From: Candidatus Woesebacteria bacterium
GTDB taxonomy: Bacteria; Patescibacteriota; Microgenomatia; UBA8517; UBA10165
NCBI GenBank assembly: GCA_002686465.1
Contig: NZCP01000038.1
Location: 1-6,248, forward strand
DNA: 6,248 bases
Reading direction: 5' to 3'
Positions within the stretch are counted from its first letter, which is position 1. The number at the start of each line of letters is the position of its first letter. Shown here piece after piece: positions 1 through 6,248 of this stretch. Made by a program: the position numbers and the translations under genes. The notes below the pieces were generated by a model that was given only the letters and a program-made list of their open reading frames with translations, had not been told where the DNA came from and searched no databases.

Positions 1-3000
1 AAATAACCCTCAACAATACTATTTTTTGATTTTTTCGAAAGCGACTCATCTTGTGTTGGGTGCGCGTATGGTTGGAAATTCGGAACAAATCCGGCGGCTT
101 TTGGTAAACCTTTCTTGCTCACCGGATTCCACGGCCCTTCCGGTAGTGGTGGTGCTGGCGTGCCATCTGGTAAGAACATTTGGCTCCCGGGCTCTGGGAT
201 TGTATAAGTAATTCTCGGGTTTGCCGACGGCGGCATTGGGAGATCCGTTCCGGGTAGACCACTTCTAGTCATTGGAGGAATTACAGTTGGGTCCGTAGTT
301 TTCGGTGGGGCCAAAGGCTTTGTGGCGGCCGGTTTGGGCAAGCTGCGCATAACTTTCGTGCCTCCTATTCTAATGTCGCTACGCCGTTCAGGATCGAGTA
401 AAGGCTGACCACCTACCTCGGGTGCTTTTTCGTTTTCCCATTTTCCCCAAGTGCCAGCTTGACCTTGGTCACGAAACCGCCCGTTAAAGTCTCCCCTATC
501 TGTATCAGGTTTATCATAACTAGGAATATTATACACCGCTTCTTTAATTACTTCACCGTCCGGCAAAGGTTGAAGTTCCTGATCTAAAGAACGATGTCTA
601 AAGCCTTGAGCACCTTCGCCCGGCTTCGTTTCTTTTTTATATTTTTCTTCTTTATAGTCATAAACGTGCCCCGGTGGAGTATAATATTGTCTTAATTTAT
701 GCTCTAATCTTTTACGCTTGCGATCAGGTGGCTGATCACGCAATTGCTTCTCCCAGCGTCGATCATTTTCAAACGTGCGCGGGTTGTCGATTTCGAATTG
801 TGTCGGTGTCCTTGGGCCAGCGGCTTTAGCTTTTTCTTCAAGCTCTAATTGTTGTTTTAGCAAACGGTCTGATTCTGATTGTATAAAATTTTCATGCTTT
901 ATTGGAAGGTATCCAAATTCTTTATATCGTGCCCGTGCTTCTTGTTGCTCTTTCTCTTGAGCTTGTATTGATTCCTTTTCTTTGGGCGTTAGAAGACCAA
1001 ATCTTTTTCGTTGATTGTAATTTTCTTCTTTTATTTGTTCGGGAGTTGCGTCAGGACGGAGTCTTTTAAATTCATCCATACTGCTCTTAACCCACTTCTT
1101 CTTTCTCTTTGTCAGTTTTTCGTTTATCTCTTTATCCCACTTTTCAAATTTTTCTTCGCTTGGCAATGGAAGTACACGCTCCTCGACCCTGAAGGGGCCT
1201 TGGCCTAATTTCGGAGGCGTAGGTAGCTCTTCCGGATAGTAGTCTTTTTCGCTTCCTGAGCGTTTTTTTGGATCGTCAAAGTTCGGAATAAAACCTCCAG
1301 CAATTAATCGTGGATCAACACGGGGTCCTCGATTTACTTTATCAATAAATCCTGCGTGAACTCCTGTAGCGCTTTTTGGGGGCTCTATCATCGTGTAGGG
1401 ATGCCCCATTGAGTTTACACCTGTGTGTTTTGTCTCGAAAGGATTCGTAAAAGCAACCTCTCTTGTCCCATCGCCCTTATTCAAGCTTGTGGCTACTCCC
1501 TTTGGGCGACCCCCCATAGATTCAACCAAACTAGGAGGATAATTATTTGCTACCATTGAAGCTTTTTCAGTGAAAGCGGGGATAAATCCTGAAGCTTTAT
1601 CTTCGGACTGAAGCATCCTTTCCAAATCCTTTTGCGGCACATGGCTTAGATCCACTGGGAGAGATATACCAAAGCCCCTAAGTGCATCACCTACATCTGG
1701 CCTAACTTGTGCTTTAGGTATTACTGCGCCAGCGGTTCCTTCGCCCTTCTTTAGGAAATTATTTATATCTTTAAATATATCACCAAATTTATCTAATTGT
1801 TTAGGGTCGAGTCCTCCATCACCCCCTAGATTTTTTTTTAAAACTGCGGCCATGAATTTTAAACTAAGACTTGAATCAGCAAGAGCTTTAAATATTTTAC
1901 CAGATAGAACTCCATGTATGTCTCCTAGTTTTCCGGTAATTTTTGATAATTCATCTACCATTTTTTGTGGATCAAGTAATGATGAAAGTTCCTCCGCAAG
2001 GCCCTCTGCCAAATTTGTATCTTGTAATGCTTTTTTAATAGCTTGAGGTAAATTTTCTAAAGTGCTAAGTGCTCCTGCTATTCCTGTTAATGCAGGATTT
2101 AATGGAGGCATATCTGCGTTCGGCCCCGCATCTGGCTGGGGCTGCTGCGCGGGTTCATCAGGCTCGGGCAAAGGTGATCCGGGCATTGCTGGTTCGAGTG
2201 CTGTTGGTTCGGGTTTTGCTGGTACGGGTACTGACGGTGCAGAATATGGTGCAAACGGTTTTCTCATGTGTGGCCATAGGTCTTGTGGGCCTTTGATATT
2301 TGGATCAAAGCTTGGTCCCGTTCGTCTTCCTTCTCCAAGGTCACCTGCGCCCGCTGCTGGTCCGGTCGGATACATATATTCTAAGATGTGTCGAGGAATC
2401 GGAGGTACTGGTGCTGGCGGTGTCTTGGGTTGTTTTAGAGCTTTTGACTCTTCTGATTCTTTTTGAGTTGGAGTTTTCTTCGGTTCCAATATATTTTTTA
2501 AGCTCTTGAGTGTTTCTATTAATTTTTTATTATTAGCTTCTTCTTCAGCAATTTGTTCGTCAAGTTTTTTGGCAAGTATTTTTTCTTCATCCGATACATT
2601 AAGTTCGTCTTTAATGTGGCGAATGACCGTATCAAGAACATCGATCATCCCGCTATTGTCGATGCCAACTTGTCCTGCAAGCCTATTTCTTTCAGCTGTT
2701 TTTTCTTTTAGTACTTGTGCTTTATCTGATCTTTCTTGAGCTGTTAAAGGTTTATCTATGTCCACGGCTAAATGCGATTTTAAATCACTAAGCTTATCGG
2801 TTGATTCTTCTAGTAGGTCTTCCAAAGACTTGAGTCTAAGTGTGGGATTATTCTTTATAGCCAAATGGATATGTTCCAACATACTAAGTTGACGATTTAA
2901 TATCTCCGCTTCCTTGTCGAAAGCAACCGCCCAATTTGTTCCTCCCTTTAACGCATTGGGTTTGCCTTCCGCCGCATCTTTATCTTGCGCGCGTGCTGTT

Positions 3001-6000
3001 GCGGCAAGGTCAGTACCCTTAATAATTTCAAATATTACACTTTGTATATCCTTTTCTAAATCCTCTGATTTCGCTTCTCTTCCAAGTAAGGATGTTAGGC
3101 GCGCAAGTTGAGTATTTTCATCTGATACACCCGTTCCCTCAAAAGCCTTTCTCACGCTTCCTGCCTCTGTCGTTCCTCTTTCTGCCTTCGCCGTGGACAG
3201 ACCCCTTCCTTTTCCTGCATCAAAGTGTCTTTGGTATAAAAGTTTAGCTCGTCCTATTTTTTCCTTCTCAGCTTCTTTTGCTTTACCCCTCTCACCAACC
3301 CAGCCGTAAGCTCCCGTTCTGGAGTTTGCGTCTATAGCTTTCTGCATTTTTACCCAGTCTATCTTTGGGTTTGCTCCTTCAATCTGCATTAGTTTGTTAA
3401 TAAGCCATTTTTGGTAATCGGCACCGCCTTCCTTACCGCCTCGCTCTTCTTTTGCTAAAGCTTTCGAAAGGTTTTCTCCCAGTATTTTACCAAGTTGTTT
3501 CCATTTTTCTTTTCCTATTCCTCCTTCCCGCACACCAACTTCTCCCGATATTCTCCGTCTGCTTGCGTCTTTCGAAGCGTTTGAATTTGTATAATCTATG
3601 CTTTGTAAAAAATCAATCGCTTCTTTTAGTTTCGATACGATTTCTAGACCTTGCGTAGGATCTCCAGCCCCCTCTTTCAGAGAGGATATAAGTTTTGAAT
3701 TTTTTGAAATTTCTTTGGCTGCATTTAAAATTTTAATTAATGTAGTGCCTTCTTTTCTAATTTCAGCAAGCTGTTTTTTTAATTCATACGTCTCTTCTGG
3801 CGCCGCCCACTTTAAATCTTGTAATACTTTTTTTTCGCTTTTTTTAGTCTCGCCAATTTCCTTTTCTACTTCTTTAAAATTTTTACTTTCAAATCTACCC
3901 GCTTCGAAAGGATCAATAATACCTGTAGCAGCCTCAACAAGAAATTTATTCTCTTGAGTTCCTGCGTCTGGCCTACCTTGCTCCGCTCTGTCTTTTATCT
4001 CTGAGAGAGCCGGTGCTCCTCCCATGCCCGGCGGCTTGGTCGCTGGGGCAAATTCCTTTGTCTTAAGATCTTTCCATGGGACAATTATTCTTTCGGGTAT
4101 CGCTGGCGCCGCAAGACCCGAGGCTTTCGGCAAATTTCTTGCGTCTTGTTCGGCTTTATCTTGGGCTTGTCGTAATGCTGTAGGTTTTTGAGGCGCCGTT
4201 TCCGTTCCGGGTCTTGTTCTTGAGGCTGTTGATCTAGTCGGTGGTTTTCCACCCGGTCCTATTTTTTGTTTTCCACTTGGTATATCGTGCATTCTGTCCC
4301 AGTTTTCCGGAGCATCTATTCTAGGCGCATCCAAGAACACGTCAACTCTTCCTTGCGGACGCCTTCTCGCTGGTGTATTAGCCCAACCAGCATTTTCTCC
4401 TGTAAAAATTTCTTCTTGAGCGTCACCGAACATAAAGGCTTCGTTAATCTGTTTATTAGTTTCTTCCCAAAGAGATTTATGTTTATCGCTTATATCTTTA
4501 ACATTCGTGGTAATAACTTTCATTCCACTGCCTAAGTCTGTAACGGTTCCCCCAACAGATATTGCTGATTTTTCATATGCTGCTCGCTGCTTCTTTGCGT
4601 TTGTGTGGGCTTGACTTTGCGTTGCTACTTGTGTCTTTCTTAAGGACTCCCTTTGTTCCTGAGCTTTTTGTTGTTGCGCTTTTTGAGCTTCGTTTTGGAC
4701 GTAGGCCTTCTCTGAGGCTCTAGCATATGCTCTTTCCATTAATTCCATACCACCCTCTTCACCCCTAAGCTGTCTCAATATTTGGGTTAATAGCCTTATC
4801 TGAATACCTTGACCTTTCTGAGTGGCTGCACCCTTAGCTAGTTCCAATTCAAATCCTTGCTGAAAACTGCTTTCGTATTCTTGCTCATTTATTGGTCTCA
4901 TTACTCCAGTAACAACCATTGCGTTTTTGATTTGGTCAGCTATTTCTTTCGCTGCGTCTGTAAATTCTATAGGTTTATCTTTTACCTTGGCTTCTTCTTG
5001 CTTTTTTCTAATTAAATTAAACACAGAACCTCCTAACATCTTTTTTATTCTGTGTTCGTCTAGAGATCCTTCTACAACCTTTCTTGCTCCTCCCTCCTCT
5101 ATGGGGGATTTTTGAATATTTCTATTAATATAATCTATTACATCATCGAATTTTTTTATAGTTTTAAAGGATTCTTCTGGGGAAGTCCTAGCAACCGCTC
5201 CTTCTATACTTCCTCTTCTTGATATTTCTACCCCCGCTTCTCTTTTCTTATGCCTCATCCTTATCATTTCTCGTATCGCATCCTTATCTGTCTTGATAAG
5301 CTTCATTGGGTCTCCTGTTCCGCCTTGTTCTTTATAAATTCTCCGCGCTACATCTATCATGCCCTGATAGGCTGATTTTAGAGCTGCTGCTTCTTTGTCT
5401 CCTCCTGATGCTGTACCAATCAAATTCGAGGTGCCTATTTTTCCTTTCCCGCCAGTTTCTACTTCCCAGTCGGGCATCCATGTATCTTTTGTATCGCCAA
5501 ATGCGCCAGCTAACCAACTTGTTTCTCCCGAAGGCATAAGCATGTTAAATGTTTCTCGAGCTACATCTGACAAAAGACTTTTCTCTCCACCAATCCACTT
5601 TCCTTGTCCTTCGGATTTTGTTGATGCTATATTGGCTTCGTTTTCCGCTATCCTAAGCCTAGTGACAGATTTATCGAAATCAATAAATAATTTTTCTGTT
5701 GCGTGTGCCGCGTTTTGAAGAGCTTTGGTGTCTGCCGCTTTTGCTAGACGAATATTAGTATTCCTAATTCCTATTTCAAGATCATGCAAGTATATGTCAA
5801 GTTCATTTATTGCCCCTTCAGCTTCATAAATATTTTTTCCAAGATCAATAGCCGCCCCGATACCTGCTCCAATCGTCATTCCAACAATTCCGCCGGGTGC
5901 GCCCATCACCATCCCACCCGCAGTATGACTAGTAGTTCGTGCGAAAGTTGATGCGGCTTCTTCATTACTACCTCTTCCATATTTTTCTGTTACAACATCC

Positions 6001-6248
6001 CTTTGTACATCTCCCGCACGCATCATTCCTACCCCTACTGCGGTGGTGGGGCCGATCTTGGGAATCAAATGGGTTAACGCAAGAGAGAAGAAGTCGGTCA
6101 TAGCTGACTCTCCAGAATAAACAGGACCCTGACCCTGAGTGCGCCCGCTGCCGAATAAGCCCTCCCCAAGATTTGTTCGGGTGTCTTCAAATCTATTACC
6201 AAACCCCTCACCTGATTCTCCAAAAAATGGAGTGGGTGAGTCGAGCGA
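1..6248 (-). CDS. Giant structural (tape-measure-like) phage protein, internal fragment
   Basis: One uninterrupted frame of 2082 codons crosses the window; start and stop both lie outside. Codon phase was checked at many points (for example 75, 1278, 2094, 3180, 4308, 5376 and 6099, all multiples of 3), so no frameshift is evident. The protein is rich in Lys, Glu, Ala, Gln and Gly. It alternates long charged helical stretches with proline-rich linkers, has a glycine zipper at residues 110-135, carries three A-x-G-F-[IV]-P-[NA]-F motifs (1552, 1650, 2051), and shows no cysteine in my reading. Phage tail tape measure proteins are long, helical and contain Gly-rich hydrophobic segments, and the GFxPNF motif recalls giant proteins of environmental phages (memory, not a search). 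The likely role is therefore an elongated virion or tail component, possibly membrane-active on infection. I see no enzyme motif. Alternatives are another giant virion protein or a giant bacterial surface protein. The coding call is very secure; the functional call is moderate. Confidence 0.9.
75..98 (-). repeat. GFxPNF motif copy 3 (AAGFVPNF, residues 2051-2058)
   Basis: Third full-consensus copy, in the context GLPKAAGFVPNFQPYAHP, lying 401 residues after copy 2. The protein continues past it to the window edge (ESLSKKSKNSIVEGY), so another module may follow outside the window. Confidence 0.75.
123..338 (-). other. Second strongly proline-rich linker (residues 1971-2042)
   Basis: Starts PKPAATKPLAPPKTTDPTVI and ends APPLPEGPWNP, with Pro in about every fourth position and several Gly and Thr. 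It is probably extended, and comes just before the third GFxPNF motif. It resembles the linker at residues 1274-1385 in character but not in sequence. Confidence 0.6.
915..1160 (-). other. Highly charged helical stretch (residues 1697-1778)
   Basis: Very rich in Lys, Glu, Arg and Gln (SEEKFEKWDKEINEKLTKRK, then KESIQAQEKEQQEARARYKE) with only occasional Pro. It is probably a long helix or single alpha-helix type rod. Downstream, to about position 420, the sequence remains charged and polar with scattered Tyr, Trp and Pro (LEHKLRQYYTPPGHVYDY; RGDFNGRFRDQGQAGTWGKW) and looks largely disordered. A basic cluster RKRKR is at 708-722. Confidence 0.5.
1278..1301 (-). repeat. GFxPNF motif copy 2 (AGGFIPNF, residues 1650-1657)
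   Basis: Second copy with the full consensus, followed by DDPKKRSGS and then by proline- and charge-rich sequence. It closes the bracketed module and begins the highly charged downstream part. Confidence 0.75.
1572..1595 (-). repeat. GFxPNF motif copy 1 (ASGFIPAF, residues 1552-1559)
   Basis: First of three clear copies of A-x-G-F-[IV]-P-[NA]-F in this fragment. Here Asn is replaced by Ala. The nucleotide sequence differs from the other copies at several synonymous positions (ATC CCC here against ATT CCG or GTT CCG elsewhere), so the similarity is kept at the protein level. Confidence 0.65.
1737..2093 (-). other. Amphipathic helical block (residues 1386-1504)
   Basis: Begins ALTGIAGALSTLENLPQAIK, continues LAEELSSLLDPQKMVDELSK and GKIFKALADSSLSLKFMAAV, and ends with GDIFKDINNFLKKGEG. 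Hydrophobic residues recur every 3-4 positions with few aromatic or proline breaks, suggesting a bundle of short amphipathic helices. It lies between the dense proline linker and the GFIPNF module. Similar Leu/Ala-rich helical blocks occur in tape-measure-type proteins, but I recognise no specific domain. Confidence 0.5.
2094..2429 (-). other. Dense proline-rich linker (residues 1274-1385)
   Basis: About 112 residues of which roughly 30 are proline, starting PKTPPAPVPPIPR and later running through alternating Pro-x pairs (SVPVPAKPEPTALEPAMPG, LPEPDEPAQQPQPD). It is probably extended and disordered, acting as a spacer or hinge between the coiled-coil candidate at 1141-1255 and the amphipathic helices after it. 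Its skewed codons (CCA, GCA, CCC, GAA) create long shadow ORFs on the + strand that read as Gly/Ser-rich or Leu/Val-rich proteins; these are not genes. Confidence 0.7.
2188..2240 (-). repeat. Short degenerate tandem repeat inside the proline-rich linker
   Basis: On the + strand the units gctggttcgagt, gctgttggttcgggtttt and gctggtacgggtact follow each other, giving imperfect 12-18 base repeats. On the coding strand they encode the x-Pro and Ala-x-Pro series VPVPAKPEPTALEPA. Such microrepeats can change linker length by slippage. The repeat is weak and is mainly a consequence of low-complexity coding. Confidence 0.4.
2484..2828 (-). other. Long charged coiled-coil candidate (residues 1141-1255)
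   Basis: About 115 residues dominated by Glu, Lys, Asp, Leu and Ile, from SLEDLLEESTDKLSDLKSHL through ILAKKLDEQIAEEEANNKKL to LKSLKNILE. Leu/Ile repeats at 3-4 residue spacing suggest two or more antiparallel or consecutive amphipathic helices, with a likely turn near VGIDNSG. It ends abruptly at a Glu/Lys/Ser/Thr-rich hinge leading into the densest proline-rich linker. Confidence 0.55.
3672..3881 (-). other. Lys/Glu-rich helical region (residues 790-859)
   Basis: A charged helical stretch with heptad-like spacing of Leu, Ile and Val (KEVEKEIGETKKSEKKVLQD, then ELKKQLAEIRKEGTTLIKIL). It is broken once by a short Trp/Pro-containing turn (KWAAPEE). It sits downstream of the first Pro/Ala linker and continues into more helical, Lys-rich sequence. 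This fits a rod-like structural protein. No enzymatic motif is visible. Confidence 0.5.
4011..4310 (-). other. Pro/Ala-rich linker with a degenerate GF-motif (residues 647-746)
   Basis: A roughly 100-residue stretch rich in Pro, Ala, Gly, Thr, Arg and Lys (KIGPGGKPPTRSTASRTRPG, later APATKPPGMGGAPALS), lacking long hydrophobic runs and probably disordered. It separates the upstream helical region from the charged helices that start near residue 790. Within it, residues 706-719 read LPKASGLAAPAIPE, which resembles LPKAAGFVPNFQP near the downstream end of the window and may be a worn copy of the same motif. Confidence 0.5.
4566..4733 (-). other. Gln/Ala/Lys-rich coiled-coil candidate (residues 506-561)
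   Basis: About 56 residues with no proline or glycine breaks, dominated by Ala, Gln, Lys, Glu and Arg (for example NEAQKAQQQKAQEQRESLRK). This is typical of a long solvent-exposed helix or coiled coil in an elongated structural protein. It is preceded by a helical region containing LLTQILRQLRGEEGG. After it comes a short Gly/Thr/Val-rich stretch (VGGTVTDLGSGMKVITT) that may be a turn or small beta element. Coiled-coil assignment is from composition by eye, not from a scored prediction. Confidence 0.5.
5844..5921 (-). other. Glycine-zipper hydrophobic segment (residues 110-135)
   Basis: The segment runs from AGGMVMGAPGG through IVGMTIGAGIGAAID. Glycines fall at 112, 116 and 120, and at 119, 123, 127 and 131, giving interlocking GxxxG ladders in an otherwise uncharged Ala/Ile/Val/Met background. 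Such glycine zippers pack transmembrane or tightly bundled helices, and are common in phage tape measure proteins and other virion proteins thought to enter the host membrane. It is followed by an amphipathic charged helix (IYEAEGAINELDIYLHDLE). The motif is directly visible; a membrane role is inference. Confidence 0.65.
6012..6101 (-). other. Hydrophobic N-side segment of the giant protein (residues 50-79)
   Basis: This stretch begins MTDFFSLALTHLIPKIG and continues through TTAVGVGMMRAG. It is the first clearly hydrophobic part of the fragment and leads, after about 30 polar residues, into the glycine zipper. It could be a membrane-interacting or buried helix pair. The Met at 6099-6101 has a GGAGAG sequence 6 bases upstream on the minus strand, so it is the only plausible in-window alternative start near the upstream edge. 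However, the frame stays open with coding-like sequence for 49 more codons up to the window edge. Confidence 0.45.

Larger units (their letters stand above)
1278..1595 (-). other. Module bracketed by two GFIP(N/A)F motifs (residues 1552-1657)
   Basis: Starts with ASGFIPAF (1572-1595) and ends with AGGFIPNF (1278-1301), with motif starts exactly 98 residues apart. Between them the sequence is of mixed, probably folded character rather than coiled coil: a helix-like start (TEKASMVANNYPPSLVESMG), then RPKGVATSLNKGDG, a likely strand EVAFTNPFETKHTG, and GHPYTMIEPP. This order (motif, short helix, a Gly/Pro turn, an A-[VF]-T-N strand, then an Asp/Glu-containing turn before the next motif) matches my recollection of repeat units in giant environmental phage proteins. 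That similarity is from memory only. Function is unknown; it may be a small repeated adaptor or binding domain. Confidence 0.5.

Noticed and set aside
708..722. RKRKR cluster resembling a nuclear localisation signal
   Set aside because: The rest of the protein points to a phage or bacterial source; short basic clusters are expected in such a Lys/Arg-rich protein.
2094..2429. Proline-rich region as an SH3-binding or TonB-like periplasm-spanning segment
   Set aside because: There is no TonB C-terminal motif and no accompanying signal or anchor; the composition alone only supports a linker.
2062..2466. 134-codon + strand ORF encoding a Gly/Ala/Ser-rich peptide, plus overlapping ORFs at 2069-2296 and 2300-2509
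   Set aside because: It is antisense to the proline-rich linker; its Gly richness is the mirror of Pro codons (CCN read as GGN), and it has no independent coding signal.
3598..3957. 119-codon + strand ORF rich in Phe and Ser
   Set aside because: Antisense to Lys/Glu-rich helices; AAA/GAA codons read backwards as TTT/TTC give the Phe/Ser-rich pseudo-membrane look.
5022..5034. Perfect AGGAGG followed by GTG on the minus strand, suggesting an internal start
   Set aside because: Spacing is only 4 bases, the sequence encodes an ordinary Leu-Gly-Gly-Ser-Val stretch, and the surrounding protein is continuous.
5395..5718. 107-codon + strand ORF and the overlapping minus-strand ORF at 5332-5517
   Set aside because: Both are out of frame with the continuous 2082-codon reading frame and have shadow-like composition.
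1..6248. Recoded stop codons, introns, tRNAs, CRISPR arrays or mobile element ends
   Set aside because: The frame is open under the standard code without any recoding, and I saw no direct repeat arrays, cloverleaf-like sequences or inverted terminal repeats.

Overview
The whole window lies inside one very large protein-coding gene on the minus strand. In the minus-strand frame whose codons start (on + coordinates) at multiples of 3, I translated by hand from 6248 down to 3 and met no stop codon. This gives 2082 consecutive codons, open at both ends. Neither the true start nor the true stop is in the window, so an ORF search that requires a start and a stop inside the window would miss it. Every shorter ORF on either strand is a shadow of this frame. 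Below, residues are numbered from the upstream edge of the window: residue 1 is at 6246-6248 and residue k ends at + position 6251-3k.

The fragment looks like a giant virion structural protein of a double-stranded DNA phage, or of a prophage. A tail tape-measure-like or similar elongated structural protein is the best guess, not a certainty. The evidence is the size (over 2000 residues with no end), long Lys/Glu/Gln/Ala-rich predicted helices, a glycine-zipper hydrophobic segment, proline-rich linkers, no cysteine in my translation, and recurrent A-x-G-F-[IV]-P-N-F motifs. I associate that motif, from memory and not from a search, with very large proteins of marine and other environmental phages. 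Arg is mostly AGA/AGG and Ile is often ATA; G+C is moderate. The standard genetic code is enough.

Layout in protein order (right to left on the + strand): an upstream Gly/Ser-rich stretch (residues 1-49); a hydrophobic segment and glycine zipper (50-135); a long mixed helical region with a Gln/Ala/Lys-rich coiled-coil candidate (506-561); a first Pro/Ala linker (647-746); a Lys/Glu-rich helical region (790-859) and more charged sequence; a long acidic/basic coiled-coil candidate (1141-1255); a dense proline-rich linker (1274-1385); an amphipathic helical block (1386-1504); a module bracketed by two GFIP(N/A)F motifs (1552-1657); a very basic/acidic helix (1697-1778); a charged, aromatic-containing low-complexity stretch; another proline-rich linker (1971-2042); and a third GFVPNF motif (2051-2058) just before the window ends.

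I see no RNA genes, mobile elements, CRISPR arrays, terminators or intergenic space. With only one gene, nothing can be said about operon neighbours. The identity of the protein should be settled by extending the contig in both directions.
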